A DNA stretch of 64,000 nt, taken from assembly GCF_900101455.1 (NCBI RefSeq), contig NZ_FMZJ01000020.1, positions 1 through 64,000 of the forward strand, read 5' to 3'. Made by a program: the position numbers and the translations under genes. A model generated the notes under the pieces. The model was given only the letters and a program-made list of their open reading frames with translations, was not told the origin of the DNA and did not search any database. Source of the DNA: Sphingomonas sp. YR710. Lineage in GTDB: Bacteria > Pseudomonadota > Alphaproteobacteria > Sphingomonadales > Sphingomonadaceae. This document shows positions 25,782 through 35,568 of this stretch, piece by piece (within the stretch, counting starts at the first letter, position 1; each line of letters opens with the position of its first letter).

Positions 25782-27071
25782 ATGGCCAATGTAACCGTGA
25801 TCGGCGCCCAATGGGGCGATGAAGGCAAAGGCAAGATCGTCGACTGGCTCGCCGAGCGCGCTGATGTCGTCGTGCGCTTCCAGGGCGGCCACAATGCCGG
25901 CCACACCCTCGTCGTCGGCAACCAGACCTACAAACTCAGCCTGCTGCCTTCGGGCATCGTGCGAGGCACGCTCTCGGTGATCGGCAACGGCGTCGTGCTC
26001 GATCCGTGGCATTTCCGCGAGGAGGTCGCCAAGCTGGCCGGCCAGGGCGTGACAATTACCCCTGACAATCTGATGATCGCCGAGACCTGCCCGCTGATCC
26101 TCCCATTGCACCGCGACCTTGATGGCTTGCGCGAAGATGCCTCGGGATCGGGCAAGATCGGCACGACCCGCCGCGGCATCGGGCCGGCTTATGAAGACAA
26201 GGTCGGTCGTCGCGCGATCCGCGTCTGCGATCTCGCGCATCTCGACGATCTCGAGCTGCAACTCGATCGGATCTGCGCGCATCATGATGCCTTGCGCGCG
26301 GGGTTCGGCGAGCAGCCGATCGACCGCGACGAATTGAAAGCGCAACTCGCCGAGATAGCCGACTATATCCTGCCCTTTGCCAAGCCCGTGTGGCTGACGC
26401 TCAACGAAGCCCACAAGCGCGGCGATCGGATCCTGTTCGAAGGTGCGCAGGGCGTGCTGCTAGACATCGATCACGGCACCTATCCGTTCGTCACCTCGTC
26501 GAACACGATCGCGGGTACCGCGGCCGGAGGATCGGGGCTGGGGCCGGCAGCCGCCGGCTTCGTCCTCGGCATCGTCAAGGCTTATACGACTCGCGTCGGA
26601 CAGGGCCCCTTCCCGTCGGAACTCACCGACGATATAGGCGAGAGGCTGGGCGTACGCGGACATGAGTTCGGGACGGTCACGGGCCGCAAGCGGCGTTGCG
26701 GCTGGTTCGATGCGGTGCTGGTGCGTCAATCGGCGGCCGTATCGGGCATCACCGGTATTGCGCTGACCAAACTCGACGTGCTCGACGGCTTCGACGAGCT
26801 GAAGATCTGCACCGCCTATGAACTGGACGGCAAGACATATGATTACCTGCCGCCGCATCCGCAGGATCAGGCGCGCGCGACGCCCGTCTATGAGACGATC
26901 GAAGGATGGAGCGAATCGACGGCAGGTGCGCGGAGCTGGGCCGATCTTCCGGCGCAGGCGATCAAATATATCCGGCGGGTCGAAGAGCTGATTCAGTGCC
27001 CGGTCGCGCTTGTTTCCACGAGCCCCGAGCGCGAAGATACCATCCTGGTCCGCGATCCATTCGCGAATTAG
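25782..27071 (+). CDS. purA: Adenylosuccinate synthetase PurA
   Basis: A 429-residue enzyme that joins IMP and aspartate using GTP, the first committed step to AMP. The N-terminal GTP loop '[19 protein letters not shown]' is at 8-26 with catalytic Asp, followed by '[10 protein letters not shown]' with catalytic His. '[16 protein letters not shown]' and '[11 protein letters not shown]'-type segments bind IMP, and '[15 protein letters not shown]' is the usual late signature. A near-complete match in length and motif order. Same strand as hisZ, 14 bases apart, likely cotranscribed. Confidence 0.97.
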   Translation: MANVTVIGAQWGDEGKGKIVDWLAERADVVVRFQGGHNAGHTLVVGNQTYKLSLLPSGIVRGTLSVIGNGVVLDPWHFREEVAKLAGQGVTITPDNLMIAETCPLILPLHRDLDGLREDASGSGKIGTTRRGIGPAYEDKVGRRAIRVCDLAHLDDLELQLDRICAHHDALRAGFGEQPIDRDELKAQLAEIADYILPFAKPVWLTLNEAHKRGDRILFEGAQGVLLDIDHGTYPFVTSSNTIAGTAAGGSGLGPAAAGFVLGIVKAYTTRVGQGPFPSELTDDIGERLGVRGHEFGTVTGRKRRCGWFDAVLVRQSAAVSGITGIALTKLDVLDGFDELKICTAYELDGKTYDYLPPHPQDQARATPVYETIEGWSESTAGARSWADLPAQAIKYIRRVEELIQCPVALVSTSPEREDTILVRDPFAN

Positions 27072-27077
27072 GGTGGA

Positions 27078-27338
27078 TTAGCTGCCCGGATGAGCGGGTT
27101 GGGCGGAAGCGGTCGTGTTGTCGACCAGCACGACCGTACGGCCTGCAACGCGAACGGTGCGCGGCTTGATATCGCCGATCAGATGTGGCCGCACCGTATG
27201 ATCGGCGCTAACGCCATTCGCGGTGTTTACGTTGTACGCCTCGTCTCGATCGACACTCTGCAGATCCGCCGGCAGCATCTGCGCAAAAGCACCCGCTGGT
27301 GCGACGACTAGCAACACCGCTACGATTAACTTCTTCAT
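27078..27338 (-). CDS. Small secreted protein, unknown
   Basis: An 86-residue protein with a strong signal peptide ('MKKLIVAVLLVVAPAGAFAQ'). The mature part of about 65 residues has no Cys and is Val/Asn/Asp-rich, including 'DEAYNVNTANGVSADHTVRP'. I recognise no family. The start at 27338 is supported by GGAG seven bases upstream. It converges on purA with only six bases between the stop codons. Confidence 0.65.
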   Translation of the reverse strand: MKKLIVAVLLVVAPAGAFAQMLPADLQSVDRDEAYNVNTANGVSADHTVRPHLIGDIKPRTVRVAGRTVVLVDNTTASAQPAHPGS

Positions 27339-27413
27339 CGTCGGGCTCCTCATTGATCGTCCCTTGTGTTGGTCCCTTATCAACGAGAATCGCCTCAAAT
27401 AGTTGCGAGCCTT

Positions 27414-27692
27414 TTACGATGTTGGGTTAATGACGAAGTCATTCGTCAAATCGCCGGAATAGGGCTCGACCTCGACATGATCGACGCGCGCGCCCTGCGG
27501 CCCCTGATGGCACCGCGCGATCAGGTCGGTCACGTCCGCTTCCATCCCGGCCACAGCAATTTCGACCGAGCCATCCTGTCGATTGCGCACCCACCCGTCG
27601 AGGCCGATCGCCCGCGCCTGCTGCTGGGTCCAGCCGCGATACCAGACACCTTGCACCCGCCCCCGCACCACGATGCGCCGGGCCACACGCAC
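27414..27692 (-). CDS. Acylphosphatase
   Basis: A 92-residue acylphosphatase that hydrolyses acyl phosphates such as acetyl phosphate or 1,3-bisphosphoglycerate. The catalytic Arg is in 'GRVQGVWYRGW' (residue about 19) and the catalytic Asn in 'GWVRNRQDGSVE'. The start is a GTG at 27692, three bases after the aroC stop, with a second GTG two codons on. The close spacing suggests an aroC-acylphosphatase transcription unit. Cytoplasmic. Confidence 0.92.
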   Translation of the reverse strand: MRVARRIVVRGRVQGVWYRGWTQQQARAIGLDGWVRNRQDGSVEIAVAGMEADVTDLIARCHQGPQGARVDHVEVEPYSGDLTNDFVINPTS

Positions 27693-27695
27693 GGT

Positions 27696-28766
27696 TCAGC
27701 CGATCTGCGCGCGATTTAGCAGCTTCTGATCCGCGAGCACGAGCGCCATCATCGCCTCAACCACCGGCGCGGCGCGCACACCGACGCACGGGTCATGACG
27801 CCCCTTCGTCCGGATATCGGTAGCCGCGCCATCGCGCCCGATCGTCTCCACCGGCGTCAATATCGACGAGGTCGGCTTCAGCGCCACGCGGACGATCACC
27901 GGTTGGCCCGTCGCGATGCCGCCCGCGATTCCGCCGGCATGGTTGGCGAGAAACACCGGTTTTCCGTCGTTGCCCGGCCGCATCGGATCGGCGTTGGTCT
28001 CGCCGGTCAGCCGCGCTGCAGCAAAGCCGTCGCCGATCTCAACCCCCTTAACGGCGTTGATGCTCATCATCCCCGAGGCCAGTTCGCTGTCGAGCTTGGC
28101 ATAAAGCGGAGCACCCCAACCGGCCGGCACGCCTTCGGCAACACACTCGACCACGGCGCCCACCGAAGAGCCGGCTTTGCGGGCCTGATCGATGATAGCC
28201 TCCCAGCGCAGGGCGGCGGCACGATCCGGGCAGAAGAACGGATTCTCGTCGATCGCACCATCATCATAGGCGGCTCGGTCGATCGCATCACCGCCAACCT
28301 CGACGAGATAGGCGCGGATTCGCACTTCGGGGATAACGAGCCGCGCGACAGCGCCTGCAGCGACACGCGACGCCGTTTCACGTGCGGATGATCGACCGCC
28401 ACCACGATAGTCGCGAAAGCCATATTTTGCATCATAGGCATAATCGGCATGGCCTGGCCGATAGGCGTTCGCGACGTCCGAATAATCCTTCGACCTCTGA
28501 TCGACGTTTTCGATCATCAGCGAGATCGGTGTCCCGGTCGTCTGGCCGTCGAACACGCCTGACAGGATGCGGACCTGATCGGGCTCCTGTCGCTGGGTTG
28601 TGAAGCGCGATGTTCCCGGGCGCCTTTTGTCGAGCCACGGCTGAACGTCCGCCTCGCTGAGCGCAAGCCCGGGCGGGCAACCGTCGACTATCGCGCCGAT
28701 CGCCGGGCCATGGCTTTCACCCCATGTGGAAAAGCGAAACACGTGCCCGAAACTGTTGAAACTCAT
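27696..28766 (-). CDS. aroC: Chorismate synthase AroC
   Basis: A 356-residue enzyme making chorismate from EPSP with reduced FMN, the last shikimate step. Signatures are '[20 protein letters not shown]' at the N-terminus, '[19 protein letters not shown]', '[20 protein letters not shown]' and the C-terminal '[20 protein letters not shown]' (each 20 residues or shorter). All family hallmarks are in place at standard length. It is part of a minus-strand run fabI - small membrane protein - aroC - acylphosphatase. Confidence 0.97.
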   Translation of the reverse strand: MSFNSFGHVFRFSTWGESHGPAIGAIVDGCPPGLALSEADVQPWLDKRRPGTSRFTTQRQEPDQVRILSGVFDGQTTGTPISLMIENVDQRSKDYSDVANAYRPGHADYAYDAKYGFRDYRGGGRSSARETASRVAAGAVARLVIPEVRIRAYLVEVGGDAIDRAAYDDGAIDENPFFCPDRAAALRWEAIIDQARKAGSSVGAVVECVAEGVPAGWGAPLYAKLDSELASGMMSINAVKGVEIGDGFAAARLTGETNADPMRPGNDGKPVFLANHAGGIAGGIATGQPVIVRVALKPTSSILTPVETIGRDGAATDIRTKGRHDPCVGVRAAPVVEAMMALVLADQKLLNRAQIG

Positions 28767-28773
28767 GACACCA

Positions 28774-29016
28774 TCACCGCAGCGACAGTCGGCGTAACAC
28801 GAAATTCACCGAATAGCCGATCGCCACCGCACCGGCGAACCATTTGAAGCTATGCTCGACACCCCAGAGGTAGAATCCGATGATGAACGAGAAAGCAAAC
28901 AGGCCGAAACCCAGTATGAGCCCAACCAGGCCCAGACCGGCTCCGGCGGCGTGAAGCTTTTTGCCGGACGCCGAAATTTCCGGGCTTGGCGCCGCAATGT
29001 CATCCTGTGGTTCCAT
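28774..29016 (-). CDS. Small two-helix membrane protein, GtrA-like
   Basis: An 80-residue protein with an N-terminal cytoplasmic stretch (about 1-24) and two hydrophobic helices ('[20 protein letters not shown]' and '[16 protein letters not shown]'). The start ATG overlaps the fabI stop by one base (TGATG), and the stop lies seven bases before aroC, so it is translationally embedded between the two. No catalytic motif. A membrane-lipid or envelope role is guesswork. Confidence 0.65.
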   Translation of the reverse strand: MEPQDDIAAPSPEISASGKKLHAAGAGLGLVGLILGFGLFAFSFIIGFYLWGVEHSFKWFAGAVAIGYSVNFVLRRLSLR

Positions 29017-29819
29017 CAGGCTAACGCAATGTCCGGAGCATCTTCCGCCTTCATTCCGATCACATTGTAGCCAGCGTCGACATGGTGGATTTCCCCGGTA
29101 ACGCCCGACGAAAGGTTCGACAGAAGATAGACACCGGCACCGCCGACATCTTCGATCGTCACGTTGCGGCGAAGCGGCGAATTGAGCTGATTCCATTTCA
29201 GGATATAATTGAAATCGCCGATGCCGCGCGCGGCAAGCGTCTGGATCGGCCCGGCCGAAATCGCGTTGACCCGAATATTTTCGGGACCAAGGTCCATCGC
29301 CAGATATTTGACGCTGGCTTCCAGCGCCGCCTTGGCGACACCCATCACGTTATAATGCGGCACGACCTTTTCCGCGCCATAATAGCTGAGCGTCAGGACC
29401 GATCCCCCTTCGGGCATCATCGCGCGCGCGCGCTTCGTCACGGCGACCATGCTATAGGCCGAGATGTTCATCGTCAGCAGGAAATTTTCCAAGCTGGTAT
29501 CGACGAACAGCCCGCGCAATTCGTTCTTGTCCGAAAAGCCGATGGCATGAACCAGAAAATCGATCGTCGGCCAGCGCGCGGCCAGGGCCGTGAATGTCGT
29601 GTCGAGCGCAGCCATATCGCCGACGTCGCACTCCATCAGAAAATCGGATCCGAGTTCGGTCGCCAGCGGTTCGACCCGCTTGCGCTGGGCCTCTCCCTGG
29701 TAACTGAACGCCAGTTCCGCTCCATGCGCATGCAACGCCTTGGCGATCCCCCACGCCAATGAGCGATCATTGGCCAGGCCCATGATCAGCCCCCGCTTTC
29801 CTTCCATCAAGCCGGCCAC
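29016..29819 (-). CDS. fabI: Enoyl-ACP reductase FabI
   Basis: A 267-residue NADH-dependent reductase finishing each cycle of fatty-acid elongation. The cofactor region is 'GLIMGLANDRSLAWGIAKAL'. The catalytic Tyr and Lys are in 'YYGAEKVVPHYNVMGVAKAA' (Y-x6-K). 'GPIQTLAARGI' is the substrate loop. The likely start is GTG 29819, seven residues before the conserved 'GLMEGKRG' region settles, with GGGAGG just upstream; an in-frame ATG at 29807 and a distal one at 29849 are alternatives. The start follows yihY by about ten bases. Confidence 0.95.
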   Translation of the reverse strand: MAGLMEGKRGLIMGLANDRSLAWGIAKALHAHGAELAFSYQGEAQRKRVEPLATELGSDFLMECDVGDMAALDTTFTALAARWPTIDFLVHAIGFSDKNELRGLFVDTSLENFLLTMNISAYSMVAVTKRARAMMPEGGSVLTLSYYGAEKVVPHYNVMGVAKAALEASVKYLAMDLGPENIRVNAISAGPIQTLAARGIGDFNYILKWNQLNSPLRRNVTIEDVGGAGVYLLSNLSSGVTGEIHHVDAGYNVIGMKAEDAPDIALA

Positions 29820-29829
29820 GAAACCTCCC

Positions 29830-30750
29830 TCATGTCTGCGCCGCGGCACTCCTTACAGAAGGTTCGGGGTCTTCGGCTAGAGCCGCATTGAGATGCGCAC
29901 CGAAAACAAGACCAAGGCCGATCAGCCAGAAAAAAAACAGGGTGACGATCACGCCCGCGAGGCTGCCATAAGTGCGCCCATATCCACCGAAAACCGCCAC
30001 CGCCGGCGGCAAAGCCATTGTCACCGCGATCCACCAGCAAGCGGTGAACATGGCGCCCGGCCACTTCGGACAGGGCGCTATCCGGTATTTGAGCGGGGTT
30101 AACGTCACGAACATTGCGTAAAGCGCTCCGATCAGCATGGCCAGCGGCCCCAGACGCGACACGCTGATCACAGGCTGCAAATCTCGTGAGAAGGGTAAGA
30201 TCCGCCAGACGAACTGTTCGACTGCGGTGAGCATGACCTGTGCGCTGAACGCCGCCATCGCCAGCACGACCGACCCGATGATGATCGCTATCGCACCAAG
30301 CCGATATTGCCAGAAGCTCAACGAGGGTTTTGTCCCATAGGCGCGGTGCAGGATATCGCGAATCGTCTCGACGAAGCTGGCGGTGGTCCACAGGCCGACC
30401 AGCGCCCCCAGCCACAGCAGGTTGCCATGCCGCCCCGCCAGCACATCATGGATCGGCTGCGCGACCAGCTCGGTGACCGACGGCGGCATCGTTCCCAGCA
30501 TGCCCGCCAGAGCGTGCATGACGTCGGGCTGCCGCCCGAGCAACTGGGCAAGAGCCGCCATGACGATGAAGAACGGAAACATCGTCAGCAGGGCGAGATA
30601 TGCGATATTGCCGGCGTGGATGAAGCCATCGGCATAGACACCCAACGCCGCACGCACGACGACGGTATAGATTCGGCCGCCGGGCCGCATCTGGTTGAGA
30701 TGCTTTTCGAACGGGCGGAGGCGTCGGGCCTCGGGCGATACATCTTTCAT
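29830..30750 (-). CDS. YihY/BrkB family membrane protein
   Basis: A 306-residue inner-membrane protein of the YihY/virulence factor BrkB family. At least five hydrophobic segments are visible: 'GNIAYLALLTMFPFFIVMAA', 'LLWLGALVGLWTTASFVE', 'IAIIIGSVVLAMAAFSAQV', 'LGPLAMLIGALYAMFVTL' and 'GVIVTLFFFWLIGLGLVFG'. Family function is unresolved despite the old 'ribonuclease BN' name. The start at 30750 (MKDVSPEARR) gives the family length. It is just upstream of fabI, same strand. Confidence 0.9.
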   Translation of the reverse strand: MKDVSPEARRLRPFEKHLNQMRPGGRIYTVVVRAALGVYADGFIHAGNIAYLALLTMFPFFIVMAALAQLLGRQPDVMHALAGMLGTMPPSVTELVAQPIHDVLAGRHGNLLWLGALVGLWTTASFVETIRDILHRAYGTKPSLSFWQYRLGAIAIIIGSVVLAMAAFSAQVMLTAVEQFVWRILPFSRDLQPVISVSRLGPLAMLIGALYAMFVTLTPLKYRIAPCPKWPGAMFTACWWIAVTMALPPAVAVFGGYGRTYGSLAGVIVTLFFFWLIGLGLVFGAHLNAALAEDPEPSVRSAAAQT

Positions 30751-30955
30751 ACCGGCCCTAACGCGATTCGAGGCCGGATTGTTGCCCCGCGACGGAGCTT
30801 GCTCTGGGAGCTCGCTGGAGGGCGGCAGGAGGCTTGTACGCAGCAAGGAAATTTTGCTGTTCCGCACTCCAATTCAGCAAGCTTCCAGATGCGATCACGA
30901 TGCCTTCAATCTAGCCCGGAAAGGCTCTCAGCTCCTGCGCACTGCGCGCCGACAG

Positions 30956-31912
30956 TCAAACGCCCAGATTCGCCCGTGGGTTGCGTGCGCCGACCGACTG
31001 CCACTTCTCGACAAATGCCTTGAGTTCGGCGTCGTCGGCGGGGACATCGATCATGACCATGACCAGCTGATCGCCGCGCGTCCCATCCTTGCGGTGGAAG
31101 CCCTTGCCCTTCAGCCGCAACGTCTTGCCAGAGGTTGTTCCCGCCGGGATCGTTAGCATTACCGCGCCATCCACCGTCGGGACTTTCACCCGTGCGCCAT
31201 TCACTGCCTCATCGAGCCCGACCGGTAGATCGAGCCGAACATCATCCTCGTCGCGCTTGAAGAAGCGATGGGGCCGGACGTCAATCGTGATGATGGCGTC
31301 GCCGCGCCCACCCGGCCCTTCATCGCCCTGTCCGCCCAACCGCATCTGCGTCCCACTCTCAACGCCGTTGGGGAGTTTCACGTCGACGGTCTTGCCGCTG
31401 GACAAGGTGACCCGCTGGGGCTTCATCGCCGCGGCGTCTTCAAACGGCACGGCGAGCCGATAGGCCACGTCCGAGCCTTTAGGCGCTCGACCGCCGCCTT
31501 GGCCACCGAACCCGCCAAAGCCGCCCGGCCGCGCGCCGCCGCCACGGCTGCGGCCGAATATGCCTTCGAAAATGTCGCCGAAATCGGCGCCCTCGCCGCC
31601 GAATTCGAAGTTCGCCCCGCCGGGGCCCGCCCCCGGATGGAAGCCTCCGCCACCGCCGCCGCGCCCGCCAAAGCCGAACGGGCCGCGCGGATTGCCCTGA
31701 TCATCGAGTTCACCGCGATCATATTGTGCGCGCTTGTCGCGATCGCTCAATAGGTCATAGGCCGCCGTCACTTCGGCGAAACGCTCGGTGGCCTTGGGGT
31801 TATCCTGATTGCGATCGGGATGAAGTTCCTTCGCGAGCTTGCGATAGGCCTTTTTGATCTCGGCCTCGTCCGCGCCGCGCTTGATCCCCAGTTTCGAATA
31901 AAGATCGGCCAT
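30956..31912 (-). CDS. DnaJ C-terminal domain chaperone (CbpA-like)
   Basis: A 318-residue J-domain protein lacking the zinc-finger domain of DnaJ. The J domain is 1-70 with the HPD motif in 'KELHPDRNQDNP'. A Gly/Phe-rich linker (about 78-150) leads to the two beta-barrel C-terminal substrate domains (about 155-305), e.g. 'RVTLSSGKTVDVKLP' and 'LTIPAGTTSGKTLRLKGKG'. It should act as a DnaK co-chaperone, like CbpA. The start is ATG 31912 (MADLYS). It is divergent from the zinc metallopeptidase gene. Confidence 0.92.
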   Translation of the reverse strand: MADLYSKLGIKRGADEAEIKKAYRKLAKELHPDRNQDNPKATERFAEVTAAYDLLSDRDKRAQYDRGELDDQGNPRGPFGFGGRGGGGGGFHPGAGPGGANFEFGGEGADFGDIFEGIFGRSRGGGARPGGFGGFGGQGGGRAPKGSDVAYRLAVPFEDAAAMKPQRVTLSSGKTVDVKLPNGVESGTQMRLGGQGDEGPGGRGDAIITIDVRPHRFFKRDEDDVRLDLPVGLDEAVNGARVKVPTVDGAVMLTIPAGTTSGKTLRLKGKGFHRKDGTRGDQLVMVMIDVPADDAELKAFVEKWQSVGARNPRANLGV

Positions 31913-32088
31913 GTTCGTCGTTTTCGTCCAGAAAGTGATCGCTGCCCACTGTTGCAAAGATGCAACAGATCAGATGTGTACGCCCCTCGCCTCGTGCAAG
32001 GGAGAAAATCGTTCATCATGGCGGCACTTGCCACGATCGGCAGCGTTCTTGCGAGCGATTTCCACACAGATGAGCGAGACATCCGATC

Positions 32089-33168
32089 ATGGCGCCCTTC
32101 GAGTGCCCAAATTGCCGCCGGTTGAACCATTTCGAGGTGCGGGTCTGCCCCGCCTGCGCGTTCACTTTAGGCTATGATCCCGGTTTGGTCCAATTGCTGT
32201 TCCTCGGCGATGGCGCGACCACGTGGCGGGATGCGAACGGCAATCCCCATGAATTGAAAGTCTGCGCGAACAACGATGCCCATGAGATCTGCAACTGGCT
32301 GGTATCGATCCATGACGATACCCCGTTCTGCCGAGCCTGCCGCCACAATCGCACGATTCCGGATCTCACGGTCGCGACGGTGCCCGAGCGGTGGGCCATT
32401 ATCGAAGCCGCCAAGCGCAGAATGTTCCACACGTTGATCCGACTGGGCCTGCCGCTCGAGACCAAGGCGGAAGAGCAACAACACATCCAGGGGCTGGCAT
32501 TCGATTTCCTGTACGACCCTTCAGCTGAAACGGCCGGCCGAGCCAAGGTCCTCACCGGCCATGACGGCGGCGTGATCACCCTGAACCTGATCGAGGCAGA
32601 CGATGTCGAACGCGAGCGGATAAGGCGTACCATGGGCGAACCCTATCGCACCGTGCTCGGCCATTTCCGGCACGAAGTGGGCCATCACTACTGGTCGCGC
32701 CTGATTGAAAACGACCCTGACGAACTGGAGGCCTGCCGTGCAATTTTTGGCGACGATTCGGTCGATTATGCACAGGCTCTCGCCAACCATTATGCCGGCA
32801 GCGGAACAGTTTGGACCAATGAATATGTCAGCGTCTATGCGACGTCGCATCCATGGGAAGATTTCGCCGAAACCTTCGCCCATTATCTGCACATGGTGGA
32901 CACGCTCGCGACAATCGGCGGGTTCAGCATGCGCATGGCGCCGTTTCCGGGGCCGGAAAGCCATCCGGCCGCGGCGATCGCCTTCGATCCCTACACCGCC
33001 TCAACCGACCAGCTCGCCGCCCAGATGGTGCCCTTCTCGTTCGCGCTGAACACCATCAATCGCAGCATGGGCCAGCGCGATCTATATCCGTTTCATCTGT
33101 CCCCGGCGATCACAGCCAAGATCGATTATGTGAACGGTTTGATCGCCAAGGCCGCGGGCAGGCGCTGA
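32089..33168 (+). CDS. Putative zinc metallopeptidase with N-terminal zinc ribbon
   Basis: A 359-residue protein of the COG4307/zinc-ribbon metallopeptidase family. The N-terminal ribbon has 'CPNCRRLNHFEVRVCPAC' followed by a second cluster 'FCRACRHN' near 80. The catalytic motif is HExxH-like: 'GHFRHEVGHHYWSRL' near 190-205, with a downstream 'WEDFAETFAHYLHM' that can give the third ligand. Genes of this family are often found with transglutaminase/ATP-grasp/alpha-E clusters, as here 1.5 kb away. It converges on the MCP gene with no spacer. Confidence 0.85.
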   Translation: MAPFECPNCRRLNHFEVRVCPACAFTLGYDPGLVQLLFLGDGATTWRDANGNPHELKVCANNDAHEICNWLVSIHDDTPFCRACRHNRTIPDLTVATVPERWAIIEAAKRRMFHTLIRLGLPLETKAEEQQHIQGLAFDFLYDPSAETAGRAKVLTGHDGGVITLNLIEADDVERERIRRTMGEPYRTVLGHFRHEVGHHYWSRLIENDPDELEACRAIFGDDSVDYAQALANHYAGSGTVWTNEYVSVYATSHPWEDFAETFAHYLHMVDTLATIGGFSMRMAPFPGPESHPAAAIAFDPYTASTDQLAAQMVPFSFALNTINRSMGQRDLYPFHLSPAITAKIDYVNGLIAKAAGRR

Positions 33169-34557
33169 TCAGCGCGCCTTCCTCGGAAGCCGCCCCGACA
33201 CGGCCGCCTGGAGCGCATGCACGGGATTGACCCCGGCGACGGCTCTTCCCGCGCTGCGTCCGCCATCGGCGAGGCGGAACCGTGCCACTTCACGCTGCAG
33301 ATCGTCGGCTTCATCGGCGAGCGCCCGCGCCGCAGCAGTCGCTTCCTCCACCATCGCGGCATTTTGCTGGGTGAGGCGGTCGATGTCGACGACAACGGCG
33401 CTGACCTGACCAAGGCCCGACGCCTGCTCATCGGCCGCACGCGCGATAGACGCCACAAGTTCGCTGATCTCGTTGACCCGTCCGACGATACGCTTGAGCG
33501 ATGCCCCGGTCTCGTCAACGAGTGCGACCCCGATGCCGACTTGTTCGGTGCTCGCCTGAATGCGCGTTTTGACGTTCTGGGCCGCCTCGGCCGACCGCAG
33601 CGCCAGCGCCCGGACCTCGTTGGCGACGACGGCAAAGCCCTTGCCCGCATCACCCGCCCTTGCAGCTTCGACACCGGCGTTGAGCGCCAGCAGATTGGTC
33701 TGGAAGGCAATGCCATCGATCAGGGTTACGATGTCGGAAATTTCGTTCGAGGAGCGTTCGATATCGCCCATCGCGGTCACTGTCTTCTGGACGACCTTGC
33801 CGCTGCTCTCCGCATCGGCCTTGGCGCTGCTGACAACGCTGTTTGCCTGCGCGGCGGCCTGCGCGGTCGACCGGACAGTGGCGGTGATTTGCTCCATCGC
33901 CGCGGCATTTTCCTGGACGCTCGATGCCTGCTGCTCGGTCCGGCGTGACAGTTCGGTTGAAGCCGCGCTGATCTGATCCGCACCGTTCTTGATGCCAACC
34001 GTGGAATTGGAGACCGCCATGATCGTATCCGCAACCGCGTCGAGCGCGGCGTTGAAATCAGTCTTGAGCTTCGCATACGGGCCCGTCATTTCGGCGGTAA
34101 CCCGGGCGGTAAGATCCCTGCGGGCAAGCCCCTCGATCGCAGCGCCGAGGCTGTTGACGTTCAGGATCGCCTGCTGATCCTTGTCCGCTTCGGCAGATGC
34201 AAGTCGCCTGGCATTTTCCAGAAATGCCGCCATGGCCTGCGTCATACGACCGACACAGTCGGTATGATCGGTGTAGAGTATCTCACTATCGAGGTCGCCA
34301 GCCGCCAGACCTTCCATGCGCTCAACGGTCTCGACGAACGGGCTACAAATCAGCCGCCCGCTGACGAAGAGGATGACAATGGTGCCGACCGTCGCGAGAC
34401 TTGCGGAAATGATAAGCGTCGTTCCTCCGACCGCCCCCGGCCAAAGCAGCGCGGCAAGTGTTGCCGCCAATCCGACGACCGACAACATGCTCAGAATGCC
34501 CAGCAGAACGTTGAACTTGGTGCGGATGGGCGCGGACTTTTCGAACCAGTGCAGCAT
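33169..34557 (-). CDS. Methyl-accepting chemotaxis protein without periplasmic sensor
   Basis: A 462-residue MCP. Two hydrophobic helices (about 18-42 and 48-68) are separated by only a few residues ('WPGAVGG'), so there is no periplasmic ligand domain. A HAMP domain and a second HAMP-like region follow (about 69-180), then a methyl-accepting domain (about 195-440) with the CheA/CheW-contacting hairpin 'GIAFQTNLLALNAGVEAARA'. It likely senses membrane or cytoplasmic state, or relies on partners. No other chemotaxis genes are in the window. Confidence 0.88.
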   Translation of the reverse strand: MLHWFEKSAPIRTKFNVLLGILSMLSVVGLAATLAALLWPGAVGGTTLIISASLATVGTIVILFVSGRLICSPFVETVERMEGLAAGDLDSEILYTDHTDCVGRMTQAMAAFLENARRLASAEADKDQQAILNVNSLGAAIEGLARRDLTARVTAEMTGPYAKLKTDFNAALDAVADTIMAVSNSTVGIKNGADQISAASTELSRRTEQQASSVQENAAAMEQITATVRSTAQAAAQANSVVSSAKADAESSGKVVQKTVTAMGDIERSSNEISDIVTLIDGIAFQTNLLALNAGVEAARAGDAGKGFAVVANEVRALALRSAEAAQNVKTRIQASTEQVGIGVALVDETGASLKRIVGRVNEISELVASIARAADEQASGLGQVSAVVVDIDRLTQQNAAMVEEATAAARALADEADDLQREVARFRLADGGRSAGRAVAGVNPVHALQAAVSGRLPRKAR

Positions 34558-34674
34558 ATCAGGAGACTCTCCGAGCGGGATATCGAGAGGGCTGGAGCAT
34601 CAGCGCCCACGACTCTTGATCCATGGCAGTTGAGAGCGTCACTAGGCCAAATTGGTTACCAAGCTCTTATCGCG

Positions 34675-35556
34675 TCAGCCCCCGATCGGTTCGACATCGA
34701 CGGAGACATCGATTTTCTGACCGTCACGGCCCGTGAAAATGCCGTCGATCGGCGCGACATCGGAATAATCGCGCCCCATCGCGGTGATGATATGATCCGA
34801 TCCCACCATACAGGCATTTGTTGGATCGAATCCCAGCCAGCCCCGTGCGGGCCCGCACCAGATAGCGACCCAGGCATGAGTAGCATCCGCGCCCACGAGT
34901 CGCTCTTTGCCGGGCGGCGGCACGGTCCGTAAATAGCCCGACACATAAGCGGCCGGCAGTCCGAAGCCGCGCAGGCCGGCAATCATGATCTGGGCAAAAT
35001 CCTGGCACACGCCATGACGCTTCTCGAACGCTTCGGCCGGGGGTGTATCGGCCGTCGTCGCGCTGCCGTCATAAGCGAAGTCCTTGTAAATTCGCGTCGC
35101 CAGCGCGAGTCCGGCCTCGACGATACCACGCGATCCGTCCAAATCTTCGGCGCACCAAGCCGTGATCTCCGGAATCAACGGGATCGATGGCGAAGGATAG
35201 ACATAATTGGCGGGGCTTTCGGCATCGATACTTGCCGTTGTCCGCGTGAGCGACGCCACCTCGGCGATGGTCAGATCATCAGGCTGCACCTTCGGCGTCT
35301 CGCGTTCGACCCTTATGCGAAAATGGCTCTCAATCGTGAGTTCGCGCGCCGGGCGATCCATCACCATGCGCGTCACATTGCCGAGATAGCCGATCGGCTT
35401 CGTCGCCGTCGTCCGCGCGAAAGGCATGATCGAAAGTTCATATTCCTCGAGCGTCTGCCCAGCCCATTCGACCGGCTTGAGCCGCAGGTTGCAGCGCGCG
35501 AACGCCACGGGATAGGTGTAGCGAAACCGCGACCGATGGCGAATATTGTACAGCAT
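34675..35556 (-). CDS. Transglutaminase-like protein
   Basis: A 293-residue protein of the bacterial transglutaminase family: an N-terminal beta domain (about 1-115) and a papain-like catalytic domain (about 150-270). The triad is Cys in 'RHGVCQDFAQIMIAGL', His in 'ADATHAWVAIW' and Asp in 'GWLGFDPTN'. Chemistry in this class includes peptide-bond hydrolysis, transfer or crosslinking. It is the last gene of a three-gene operon, 12 bases after the ATP-grasp/alpha-E gene, and is part of a predicted peptide-modification system. Confidence 0.9.
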   Translation of the reverse strand: MLYNIRHRSRFRYTYPVAFARCNLRLKPVEWAGQTLEEYELSIMPFARTTATKPIGYLGNVTRMVMDRPARELTIESHFRIRVERETPKVQPDDLTIAEVASLTRTTASIDAESPANYVYPSPSIPLIPEITAWCAEDLDGSRGIVEAGLALATRIYKDFAYDGSATTADTPPAEAFEKRHGVCQDFAQIMIAGLRGFGLPAAYVSGYLRTVPPPGKERLVGADATHAWVAIWCGPARGWLGFDPTNACMVGSDHIITAMGRDYSDVAPIDGIFTGRDGQKIDVSVDVEPIGG

Positions 35557-35568
35557 GGCGCCCGTCTA

